From Bdellovibrionales bacterium (GTDB taxonomy: Bacteria; Bdellovibrionota; Bacteriovoracia; Bacteriovoracales; Bacteriovoracaceae): a DNA stretch of 11,523 bases. This document shows positions 1 to 6,536 of this stretch, in pieces. The translations under genes were made by a program, and so were the position numbers. The stretch is from NCBI GenBank assembly GCA_005791855.1, contig SXUH01000007.1, positions 1 to 11,523 on the forward strand, in the 5' to 3' direction. Each line of letters starts with the position of its first letter. Position 1 is the stretch's first letter. The notes beneath the pieces were generated by a model, which was not told the origin of the DNA, did no database searches, and saw only the letters and a list, made by a program, of their open reading frames with translations.

Positions 1-459
1 GAAGCCATCGTGTCCTACATCAAGAAGAAGTACTCGCTGCTCATCGGGGAGCGGACCGCGGAGATGATCAAGATCTCCATCGGGAACGCCTACCCGTTCG
101 ACGACGAAGTGACGACCTACGAGGTGAAGGGCCGCGACCTCATCGCCGGCGCGCCGAAGACCATCGAGGTGACCTCGGACGAGATCCGGGAAGCCCTCGC
201 GGATCCCATCTCGGAGGTCGTCGAGGCCATCAAGATCTCTCTCGAGAAGACGCCGCCGGAGCTCGCCGCGGACATCGTCGACAACGGGATCATCCTCGCG
301 GGCGGGGGATCGCTCCTCGCGAACCTCGACATCCTCATCAAGGAGAAGACGGGCCTTCCGGTGTCCCTCGCCGAAGACCCTCTGACCTGCGTCGTCCGCG
401 GCTGCGGGATGGCGCTCGAATCGATCACGCTTCTCCGCCAGGTGACCACGCTCAGCTAG
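1..459 (+). CDS. mreB: Rod shape-determining protein MreB, C-terminal part (5' end outside window)
   Basis: MreB is the bacterial actin homologue that forms membrane-bound filaments and directs peptidoglycan synthesis along the cylinder of rod-shaped cells. The frame is open from base 1 and encodes the last 152 residues, about 45% of a usual 340-residue MreB. Seen: LLIGERTAE followed by IKISIGNAYP, which is diagnostic for MreB; the nucleotide-binding glycine loop ILAGGGSLL; and the C-terminal block GLPVSLAEDPLTCVVRG. The GTG at position 10 lies inside the conserved domain and is not the true start. The stop is TAG, and the next gene begins one base later, so this looks like the start of a cell-envelope operon with the PilZ, lipoprotein and NagZ-type genes. 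Identification is very secure; only the 5' end is missing. Confidence 0.97.
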   Translation, partial: EAIVSYIKKKYSLLIGERTAEMIKISIGNAYPFDDEVTTYEVKGRDLIAGAPKTIEVTSDEIREALADPISEVVEAIKISLEKTPPELAADIVDNGIILAGGGSLLANLDILIKEKTGLPVSLAEDPLTCVVRGCGMALESITLLRQVTTLS

Positions 460-460
460 T

Positions 461-1285
461 ATGGCCGATACTTTTTTTAGTAAACTCGATTCGGAGGAAA
501 AAAAAAGTAGGTTGGCGCAGATCGCATCAGTTCGGGGAAAGATTACGACGTGGGTGAAGGGATCGAAGGAGAAGAAGGCCTTCGACGTCCTCTCGTTCGA
601 CCGAGAGCGGAGCGGCCTCGTCCTCGACTCCGTCGAAGAGGCCTACAGGCCGGGGCAGACCGTGCTCAGCACCTTCGACTTCCGAGGCATGTCGTTCTTC
701 TCCGAGACCGTTTTCCAGCGGGCCATCTCGAAGCACAGCATCCTCCTCTTCACGAACGATCTCTACAAGTCCGAGCGGCGGGCGAGCTACCGGCTCCTGA
801 CCTACCCGATCTACAAGGTCTGGGCCGAGTTCGACCTCGGCGAGGCCTACGAAGGCGGCGGCGGGAAGGTCATCGACCTGAAGACCAAGACCAGCCAGAC
901 CGGGCTCTTCAAGGACTTCCTCAAGCTCGTCGAGAGCCACCAGGCCGAGAGCGGGAAGACCCAGAGGCTGAAGATCCGCATCCAGGACCTCTCGATCACC
1001 GGGATGGCCCTGCACGTGGGGGAGCTCGAGAGCAGGTACTTCCTCAAGGACCTGGTGTTCAACCAGGTCACCCTGCGCTTCGAGGACGAGGAGTTCCAGA
1101 TCCCGAAGACCAAGGTCGTCTACGTGGTCGACTACATCTCGAGCGACCGGAACCTCAAGAGCTACAAGGTCGGGTGCCAGTTCGTCGACCTCCCCACGAA
1201 CCTCGACGAGAAGCTCGGGAAGAAGATCAACCTCCTCCTCCGGCAGATCGACTTCAACAAAGACTTCGAGAACTTCGTCAAGTGA
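461..1285 (+). CDS. PilZ-domain protein with YcgR-like N-terminal domain (putative c-di-GMP effector)
   Basis: PilZ domains bind cyclic di-GMP and pass the signal to motility, pilus or envelope machinery. This 274-residue protein has both signature motifs: RRASYR at residues 106-111 (the RxxxR arginines are R107 and R111) and DLSITG at 176-181 (D/N-x-S-x-x-G). Residues 35-105 resemble the YcgR N-terminal beta-barrel, including a GQxV turn, an FDFRGMSFFSE strand and LYKSERR leading into PilZ. The spacing between the two motifs is about 65 residues, longer than usual, because of a Gly/Lys/Gln-rich insertion around 130-168. No TM segment or signal peptide is seen, so it is probably cytosolic. 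ATG follows the mreB stop by one base, without a clear Shine-Dalgarno, which suggests translational coupling. The first 30 codons are unusually AT-rich and contain a T7 and an A9 tract. The partner is unknown; MreB proximity hints at envelope growth. Confidence 0.9.
   Translation: MADTFFSKLDSEEKKSRLAQIASVRGKITTWVKGSKEKKAFDVLSFDRERSGLVLDSVEEAYRPGQTVLSTFDFRGMSFFSETVFQRAISKHSILLFTNDLYKSERRASYRLLTYPIYKVWAEFDLGEAYEGGGGKVIDLKTKTSQTGLFKDFLKLVESHQAESGKTQRLKIRIQDLSITGMALHVGELESRYFLKDLVFNQVTLRFEDEEFQIPKTKVVYVVDYISSDRNLKSYKVGCQFVDLPTNLDEKLGKKINLLLRQIDFNKDFENFVK
471..507 (+). repeat. T7 and A9 homopolymer tracts able to pair, in the 5' end of the PilZ gene
   Basis: Seven T (472-478) and nine A (498-506) lie 19 bases apart just inside the PilZ gene. 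With their flanking C and G they form a perfect 8-bp complementary pair (471-478 with 500-507). Such tracts are absent from most of the surrounding GC-rich coding sequence. Slippage in the A9 tract would shift the frame near codon 15. Confidence 0.6.
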
Positions 1286-2055
1286 AGGCACCGGCCCTCC
1301 TCTGCCTCCTCCTCCTCTGCGCCTGCGCCTCGAGCCTCGAGTACGGGGACCTGCCCCAGGGGAAGCGGACCTACTCCCTGTCCGACATCGGCGGCACCTT
1401 CGCGCAGCGCCGGGCGTACCAGCTCGCGGGGACCACGATCGGGAGCCGCAGCCAGCTCCTGGGCCGGGCCGGCTCGGGCAAGGTCCTGGAGAAGAGCATC
1501 ACCGTCTCCCAGGTCGGTTCGGTCAAGGGGCGGAAGGCCCGGGTGAAGACCGTGAGGCCCTTCGCCTCCGAGTTCACCGTCTGGCTCGAGGGGAAGATGT
1601 ACCAGTCGAAGATGCAGCTGAGCGAGAAGACCCGCTCGATGACCGTGTCCATGGACAGCCCGGAGCCGAAGTGGACCGGGACCCGGGACTTCCCGTTCCC
1701 GAAGGGGAAGTACTTCTGCTTCTTCGGCCAAATACCAGAGTGCCTTTATCATACTTACCTGCTCCAGCGCGCCCGGGACAATCCCCGGCAGGCCATCGGC
1801 TTCCACGTGCTCTGGGATTCCTACCCGTACAACCAGGAACAGTTCACGGGCGTCGGAAATAATCTCTTCGCCGCGGCTTCCGTGAAGTTTGATAGCGAAA
1901 ATAAAAACTTATTCAGATATATTGTAGAGGTGGATGGCCAGAGCATCCTCTACTACTTCTCCCGCCGCGGAGAGCTGGTGAAGATGGCCTGGGTCGCGCA
2001 GGGGATCTCGCTGGTCCCGCCCGAGGAAGCGTCCGCCAACGATGAAGAAGAGTGA
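1282..2055 (+). CDS. Putative lipoprotein of unknown function
   Basis: I do not recognise the family. The chosen GTG start at 1282 overlaps the PilZ stop by four bases (GTGA) and gives a 257-residue protein that opens with a short lipoprotein signal: Lys2, a Leu/Cys-rich hydrophobic core, then L12-C13-A14-C15, a plausible lipobox with Cys15 as the lipidated residue. Ala at +2 would favour the outer membrane under the usual sorting rule. The mature part is mostly polar and beta-rich in appearance, with cysteines at 146 and 154 that could pair, and ends in an acidic tail (PPEEASANDEEE). No catalytic motif is visible. Upstream in-frame codons to position 550 read an Arg/Pro-rich shadow of the PilZ gene and were excluded. 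Two stretches, residues 150-159 and 191-217, use AT-rich rare codons unlike the rest. Its place between PilZ and a NagZ-type enzyme suggests an envelope role. Confidence 0.75.
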   Translation: MKAPALLCLLLLCACASSLEYGDLPQGKRTYSLSDIGGTFAQRRAYQLAGTTIGSRSQLLGRAGSGKVLEKSITVSQVGSVKGRKARVKTVRPFASEFTVWLEGKMYQSKMQLSEKTRSMTVSMDSPEPKWTGTRDFPFPKGKYFCFFGQIPECLYHTYLLQRARDNPRQAIGFHVLWDSYPYNQEQFTGVGNNLFAAASVKFDSENKNLFRYIVEVDGQSILYYFSRRGELVKMAWVAQGISLVPPEEASANDEEE

Positions 2056-3140
2056 GGTTGAATTTGGATAACTACGGCCAGTTGATCATCTCCGGACTCA
2101 AGGGAACCCAGCTCCTCCCGGAGGAGGTGGAGTTCATCAAGACCGAGAAGCTCGGCGGGGTCATCCTCTTCTCCCACAACTTCGAAGACCCGGCCCAGCT
2201 CGCCGAGCTCGTGAACTCCATCCAGAAGCACCGGGACGAGTACCCGCTCTTCATCTCCGTCGACCAGGAAGGGGGCCGGGTGGCGCGCTTCAAGAAACAC
2301 TTCACCCAGTTCCCGGCGATGCTCGAGCTGACGAAGCACGATTCCCCGAAGCTCGTCTTCGAGGTCCACCAGGTCATCGCCAAGGAGCTCGCGGCCTGCG
2401 GGATCAACCTGAGCTTCTCCCCCTGCTGCGACATCCTCACCAACCCGGAGAACAAGGTCATCGGTGACCGGGCCTTCGGCACCGACGCCGAGGCCGTGGA
2501 GAAGTACATCAGCGCCGCGATCCGGGGCCTGCAGACCAGCGGCCTCCTCTCCTGCGCCAAGCACTTCCCGGGGCACGGGGACACGACGAAGGACTCGCAC
2601 TTCGACCTCCCGGTGGTGAAGACCTCCCTCGAGCAGATGCGGAGCCGGGAGATGATCCCGTTCATCAAGGCGTCGAAGTCCCGGGTCGAGTTCATGATGA
2701 TGGCCCACCTCATGGTGGACGCGATCGACGGCAAGCTCCCGACGAGCCTCAGCCCGAAGGCCTACGAGTTCCTCCGGAATGAAACCAAGTTCTCGAAGGT
2801 GGTGATCACCGACGACATGGAGATGAAAGCCGTAGCGGACAAGTACACTATCGAGGACGCCGCGGTGATGGCCCTGAACGCCGGGACGGACATGCTCCTC
2901 TACCGCTTCATGGACGACGCCGGCCGGGCGCTGAAGGCGATCCGGGAAGCCACGAAGAAGCGCGGGATCCAGAAGGAAGCCCTCAACGAAAAGCTCGGGC
3001 GCGTGGAACGGTGTAAAAAAGAGTTCTTAGCCAACTACCAGCCGATCTACATCCCGAAGATCGCCGACGTTTTCAACTCCCCGGAAGCGAAGAAACTCCT
3101 CACCCAGGTCCAGAGCGGCCAGAGCAATAAGATCGGGTAG
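2052..3140 (+). CDS. nagZ: Beta-N-acetylhexosaminidase, glycoside hydrolase family 3, NagZ type
   Basis: NagZ removes N-acetylglucosamine from anhydromuropeptides and related cell-wall fragments in the cytosol, feeding peptidoglycan recycling. Seen in this 362-residue protein: DQEGGRVARF at 71-80, GDRAFG at 138-143, the signature KHFPGHGDTTKDSH at 170-183 and ITDDMEM at 252-258. By family knowledge Asp181-His183 form the acid/base dyad, and Asp254 (the first of the pair) is the nucleophile. There is no signal peptide, consistent with the cytosolic Gram-negative enzyme, and length is close to the usual 330-360 residues. The GTG start at 2052 overlaps the lipoprotein stop by four bases. TTG at 2064, six bases after a GAGG, is an alternative start that would shorten the protein by four residues. 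Cotranscription with mreB places wall recycling beside wall synthesis. Class is secure; exact substrate is inferred. Confidence 0.92.
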   Translation: MRLNLDNYGQLIISGLKGTQLLPEEVEFIKTEKLGGVILFSHNFEDPAQLAELVNSIQKHRDEYPLFISVDQEGGRVARFKKHFTQFPAMLELTKHDSPKLVFEVHQVIAKELAACGINLSFSPCCDILTNPENKVIGDRAFGTDAEAVEKYISAAIRGLQTSGLLSCAKHFPGHGDTTKDSHFDLPVVKTSLEQMRSREMIPFIKASKSRVEFMMMAHLMVDAIDGKLPTSLSPKAYEFLRNETKFSKVVITDDMEMKAVADKYTIEDAAVMALNAGTDMLLYRFMDDAGRALKAIREATKKRGIQKEALNEKLGRVERCKKEFLANYQPIYIPKIADVFNSPEAKKLLTQVQSGQSNKIG

Positions 3141-3160
3141 GGGGACAATTTTTCCCTTTT
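3139..3160 (+). terminator. Weak candidate terminator after the NagZ-type gene
   Basis: A GGGA/TCCC stem (3142-3145 with 3153-3156) that can be extended outward by G-U pairs has a short AT-rich loop and is followed by four T. The stem is short, so termination may be inefficient. It lies where the codon-dense envelope operon ends and a 99-bp noncoding gap begins. Confidence 0.3.
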
Positions 3161-3239
3161 CCTGAAGTTATCAATGCTTAACCCTTTTATTGTTACTCTT
3201 ATGGATATCTCTTAAAAAGAGGATCCATAGAGAAGTGAC
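3141..3239 (+). other. AT-rich intergenic region between the two operons
   Basis: This 99-bp gap is one of only two true gaps in the window and is strikingly AT-rich against its surroundings. It holds the weak terminator candidate at its left end and a long hairpin (3201-3228) at its right end. A promoter for the tadC-like operon is expected here, but no convincing -35/-10 pair is visible. The best guess is an extended -10-like TG-N-TACTCT at 3191-3199 without a good -35. The ribosome-binding purines AGAGAAG (3229-3235) end four bases before the ATG at 3240. Confidence 0.6.
3201..3228 (+). promoter_or_regulatory. Hairpin or palindromic operator just upstream of the tadC-like gene
   Basis: ATGGAT (3201-3206) plus CTCTT (3209-3213) are matched by AAGAG (3217-3221) plus ATCCAT (3223-3228). 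This gives 11 Watson-Crick pairs, a three-A loop, and one bulge/wobble where A3207-T3208 face G3222. The hairpin ends 11 bases before the ATG at 3240 and buries the purine run AAGAGG (3217-3222). No T-run follows, so it is not a normal terminator. It could be a 5' leader structure controlling translation or a protein-binding dyad in DNA. Confidence 0.55.
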
Positions 3240-4628
3240 ATGGTCGTAAAAAGTTTTTTTATTTTGATCGCACTCTTCGTGCTGAGCTTCCGCGCTCGGG
3301 CGCAGGACGCGTGTCCGAAGGACTTCTCGCAGATCTCCGCGAGCTGCATCGCCGCGACGAAGATCAAGTACACGGACAAGCCCGTCGCCCTCGCCGCGAG
3401 CCTCGACGGGAACATCTACCTCTACAAGACTCCCGACGGGAGCGTCGGGAAGCTGCGAGTGATCTCGACCCTCGTGACGCCGCTCGAGTGCACGCTCTTC
3501 CTCGAGGCCGTGACCTTCTCCGACGACCGGGCCTTCATCCCCAACTCGTCGATCACCATCGGCGTGGAGAAGAACCACTGGCTGCGGAACCGGATCTTCC
3601 TCGACCGCGACGGCCTCTCGGCCCTCGAACTCACCAAGACGAACAAGGCCTGCGCCCTGAGCCTCACCAAGGGCGCGGAGATGGGCTTCCTGCGGAAGGT
3701 CCAGGTGAAGGCGAAGGAGGAGAACCTCCTCCTCTTCACGGCGCCGCTCATCCTCATCTTCATCGCCATCTTCCTCATCGTCCGCGTCTTCATGGACGAG
3801 CAGGACAAGTTCAAGACCCAGGAGGCCCTCGAGGAAGCCGAGAACAACACGAAGGGGAAGAACCAGAACGCCTTCATCCGGATCACCAAGCCGTTCTACA
3901 AGCGCTACTTCGTCCCGCTCGTGCAGGGGACGAAGAACAAGCAGGGCCTGCGGACGAAGTACCGGCAGAAGCTCGCCAACGCGGGCCTCTCCAAGGAGAT
4001 GACCTCGGAGGAGTTCGCGGCCCTGAAGATCTTCATGATCCTCGGAGGCCCGTTCGCCTTCCTCGCCGTCCGGTGGGTGATGTCCGAGACCTGGCCCCTG
4101 ACGATCACGCCGGTGATGGCGGTCGTCGGCTACTTCTACCCCAACGTCTGGCTCTCGGGGCTGATCAAGAAGCGCAGCACGGAGGTCCTCCGGGCCATGC
4201 CGTTCATCGTGGACATGCTCGCCCTCTCGGTGGAGGCCGGTCTCGACTTCATGGCGGCCATCCAGCGCGTGATCGAGAAGGCGCCGCCGAGTCCGCTGGT
4301 GGAGGAGTTCGAGACCCTCATCAAGGAAACGAAGATCGGGTCGTCCCGGGCCGAGGGCCTGCGGCAGCTCAGCTGGCGGGTGAACATCATCGAGATCAAC
4401 TCCTTCTGCGCGACCCTCATCGCCGCCGACTCGGTGGGCGCGTCCATCGGGCCCATCCTGAAGCAGCTCTCCAACGAACTGCGGATCAAGCGGTCCTCGC
4501 GGGCGGAGCAGCAGGGAGCCACGGCGGCGACGAAGATCCTGATCCCGATGATCTTCTTCATCCTGCCGGCGGTGCTGGTGGCGATCTTCGCGCCGATGGT
4601 GCTGAAGATGATGTCGGGGAAACTATGA
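3240..4628 (+). CDS. TadC-like inner-membrane platform protein (T2SSF family) with an added signal peptide and cysteine-bearing exported domain
   Basis: TadC-type proteins form the inner-membrane platform of Tad/Flp pilus and related type II/IV secretion machines. Residues 318-425 match the T2SSF cytosolic domain, with AMPFIVDMLALSVEAGLDF then an E..TLIKETKIGSSRAEGLRQL segment and SNELRIKRSSRAEQQG. It is flanked by TM helices near 263-283, 286-302 and 432-456. Unlike an ordinary TadC of about 300 residues, this protein has 462. It starts with a signal peptide (MVVKSFFILIALFVLSFRARA, likely cut after Ala21), then a domain to about residue 155 with cysteines 25, 36, 84 and 138 that could form two disulfides, then a TM helix near 163-184. 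The 5' end of the gene is AT-rich with a T7 tract (3254-3260). It heads an operon with DUF192, FHA and PP2C genes. No TadA ATPase, TadB or pilin is in the window, so function as a Tad system is inferred. Confidence 0.85.
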   Translation: MVVKSFFILIALFVLSFRARAQDACPKDFSQISASCIAATKIKYTDKPVALAASLDGNIYLYKTPDGSVGKLRVISTLVTPLECTLFLEAVTFSDDRAFIPNSSITIGVEKNHWLRNRIFLDRDGLSALELTKTNKACALSLTKGAEMGFLRKVQVKAKEENLLLFTAPLILIFIAIFLIVRVFMDEQDKFKTQEALEEAENNTKGKNQNAFIRITKPFYKRYFVPLVQGTKNKQGLRTKYRQKLANAGLSKEMTSEEFAALKIFMILGGPFAFLAVRWVMSETWPLTITPVMAVVGYFYPNVWLSGLIKKRSTEVLRAMPFIVDMLALSVEAGLDFMAAIQRVIEKAPPSPLVEEFETLIKETKIGSSRAEGLRQLSWRVNIIEINSFCATLIAADSVGASIGPILKQLSNELRIKRSSRAEQQGATAATKILIPMIFFILPAVLVAIFAPMVLKMMSGKL

Positions 4629-4969
4629 AAGTTAGAATTTCGAAGAGCGGAAGGGAACTCTACGCCGACATCCTGATCGCGGACACGCCGTGGTCCCGTC
4701 TCGTGGGCCTCATGTTCCGCCGCGAACCGAAGGGAGCCGAGGGCATCCTCCTCGTCCCCGGGAACGCCATCCACACCTGCTTCATGCGCTACCCCATCGA
4801 CGTCGTCTTCCTCGACGGCGCCAACCGGATCGTGAAGATCGTGCGGGGCCTCAAGCCCTGGCGGCAGACCTGGATCTACTTCAAGGCCCGGAAGGCCCTC
4901 GAGGTTCCGGCGGGGAAGGTCCCGGCGGACCTGAAGGAAGGGGACGTCCTGGAGGTGCAGCATGTTTAA
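4625..4969 (+). CDS. DUF192 family protein
   Basis: This 114-residue protein belongs to the small DUF192 family, whose biochemical role is not established. Seen: the family core DTPWSRLVGLMFRRE, the ILLVPGNAIHTCFMRYPIDVVFLD block with its conserved His and Met-Arg, and the GLKPWR motif. Length is typical. Many family members carry a signal peptide or lipobox; none is seen here, so it appears cytosolic. Its ATG overlaps the tadC-like stop by four bases (ATGA), preceded by GGGGA at a sensible distance, and its own end overlaps the next gene by eight bases. Translational coupling with a secretion-platform gene suggests a part in the same apparatus, which is inference from context only. Confidence 0.88.
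   Translation: MKVRISKSGRELYADILIADTPWSRLVGLMFRREPKGAEGILLVPGNAIHTCFMRYPIDVVFLDGANRIVKIVRGLKPWRQTWIYFKARKALEVPAGKVPADLKEGDVLEVQHV
4951..4955 (+). promoter_or_regulatory. Ribosome binding site GGAGG fixing the start of the FHA sensor gene
   Basis: A perfect GGAGG lies inside the end of the DUF192 gene, six bases before the ATG at 4962. It is the best Shine-Dalgarno in this operon and settles the eight-base overlap as real. Confidence 0.75.
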
Positions 4970-6536
4970 GCTCGTCGCGGTCGGCGGGAAGCTCCGGGGG
5001 AAGGAGTTCATCCTGAATGACGGGGAGAACACCATCGGGAGCTCCTCGGCCTGCGACCACCAGATCCAGCTCGACGGCGTCTCGAAGAAGCACCTCCGGA
5101 TCACGGTGAACGAGGACTCGGTCTACACCGAGGACCTCGGGAGCTCCAACGGCACCATCGTCAACGGGAAGATCATCAAGGTCGCGACCATCACCGACGG
5201 AGACAAGATCGCCCTGCCGAACGTGATCCTCCAGCTCGTCTACGTGCGGGAGAAGGTGGTGGTGGTGAAGAAGAAGGTGCTCAAGGCCGGGGAGGGGGAC
5301 GACGACGCCTACGACGACCTCGACCAGCCGGAGCCCGTTCCCGAGAGCCTCGCCGCCAAGCCCATCTGGTTCTTCAAGAACAAGGTCATGCCGGTCGTCT
5401 ACAGCTTCAACGAGCAGTACGAGTGGGCGGCCCTGGTGGGGATCCTCCTCTTCGTCTTCATCGCCATCAACATCACGCTCACCATCCTCCCGGTGCTCCG
5501 GGACAGCAAGATCCTCCTCTTCAAGGAGATCGCCCTCCGCGGGAAGCAGTACGCGACGGAGGTCGACCGGTTCAACAACGTCTACCTCCGGGACAAGAGC
5601 CTCGACCAGGTCTACACCGGCTTCCTCGAGAGCGACGTGGCCGAGGGGGTGAAGAGCTACAAGCTCTTCGACGTCGAAGGGCGCGTTTACCGGCCCGTCT
5701 CGGAGCTCAACACCATCGTCAACGACGCCTTCTCCGTGGACGCGCTCAAGTTCTACCGGATCGAACGGAACCAGGACCAGGAGGTGATCCAGGACCTGGG
5801 GAACAACACCATCGGGATCGCGCGCGCGATCAAGGCCCACGACAAGAACCTGGGCCGGGACGTGGTGGTGGCGATCATCACCATCTACTTCTCGCCGACG
5901 TCCCTGGCCCGGGAGGCCTCGAACAACTCCAAGGCGTACCTCGAGTCGCTGATCACCTCGGGGATGGTGGCCATCATCTTCTTCGGGATCCTCTACTACA
6001 TGACGACGAGGCCGATCAACGAGATGCGGGTCCAGATCGAGCGCGTGCTGCGCGGGCGCCAGAAGGAGCTCGACTCGAAGAGCCTCTTCCGGGAGCTCCA
6101 GCCCCTGCGGAACACGATCAACAGCATCCTCACGCGGATCAAGGAGCTCCAGAACACCGAGACCGGGCAGGTCGAGGAGCTCGAGGACGACGCGCCGTAC
6201 ATCCGGACCCTGAAGGAGTTCCTGACCGGAGCCCAGGGGCCCGTGATGATCCTGAACTCCGAGAAGATCATCCAGAACCTCAACCTCGAGGCGGAGGACC
6301 TGGTGGGGATCCGGGAGAGCGCCTCCGCGGGCCAGAGCATCCTGGACACGGCCCGGGACCAGGGGCTGGCGGCGACGATCATCGACCTCTGCGACCAGTC
6401 GGCCAACAACGACGGCTCGAACCAGAAGGAGACCTACGAGATCGGCGGGAAGGAAATAGAGATCAACGTAGCGGCCCTCATCGGCAGAGACCGGTTCGCG
6501 AAGGGCTACTACATCACGTTTGTGAGAAATAGCTGA
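4962..6536 (+). CDS. Membrane sensor with FHA, periplasmic, HAMP-like and PAS-like regions, no kinase
   Basis: A 524-residue protein. Residues 1-95 form an FHA domain (phosphothreonine reader): TIGSSSACD, SKKH (Ser41, His44), DLGSSNGT (58-65), IVNG. The usual Gly-Arg pair reads Gly26-Ser27, so the arginine that contacts phosphothreonine is missing. A charged linker with a Val/Lys-rich run (98-107) leads to TM1 (about 155-177), a likely periplasmic region of about 150 residues (178-330) placed like a Cache-type sensor, TM2 (about 331-347), a HAMP-like amphipathic stretch from MTTRPINEM, a helical linker, and a PAS-like C-terminus from residue 426 (GPVMILNSEKIIQNLN). No histidine kinase, GGDEF or methyl-accepting output domain follows. 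It probably senses an envelope signal and passes it by protein contact with the neighbouring FHA or TadC-like proteins. The FHA and topology are well supported; Cache, HAMP and PAS labels are by pattern. Confidence 0.85.
   Translation: MFKLVAVGGKLRGKEFILNDGENTIGSSSACDHQIQLDGVSKKHLRITVNEDSVYTEDLGSSNGTIVNGKIIKVATITDGDKIALPNVILQLVYVREKVVVVKKKVLKAGEGDDDAYDDLDQPEPVPESLAAKPIWFFKNKVMPVVYSFNEQYEWAALVGILLFVFIAINITLTILPVLRDSKILLFKEIALRGKQYATEVDRFNNVYLRDKSLDQVYTGFLESDVAEGVKSYKLFDVEGRVYRPVSELNTIVNDAFSVDALKFYRIERNQDQEVIQDLGNNTIGIARAIKAHDKNLGRDVVVAIITIYFSPTSLAREASNNSKAYLESLITSGMVAIIFFGILYYMTTRPINEMRVQIERVLRGRQKELDSKSLFRELQPLRNTINSILTRIKELQNTETGQVEELEDDAPYIRTLKEFLTGAQGPVMILNSEKIIQNLNLEAEDLVGIRESASAGQSILDTARDQGLAATIIDLCDQSANNDGSNQKETYEIGGKEIEINVAALIGRDRFAKGYYITFVRNS

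Noticed and set aside
10..459. GTG at position 10 as a start for a 149-residue protein
   Set aside because: The frame is open to base 1 and upstream residues continue the MreB fold, so the gene is truncated by the window edge.
550..1281. Upstream in-frame extension of the lipoprotein gene
   Set aside because: The translation is Arg/Pro-rich and shadows the PilZ gene. The real protein begins at GTG 1282 with a lipoprotein signal.
1889..1923. TTGATA and TATATT as a sigma-70 promoter inside the lipoprotein gene
   Set aside because: The hexamers are 23 bp apart, too far for a standard promoter, and no better -35 lies at 16-18 bp. Kept only as a hint in the rare-codon finding.
3171..3578. Minus-strand open frame covering the intergenic gap and the start of the tadC-like gene
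   Set aside because: Composition shadow of the + strand; no ribosome binding site or recognisable product.
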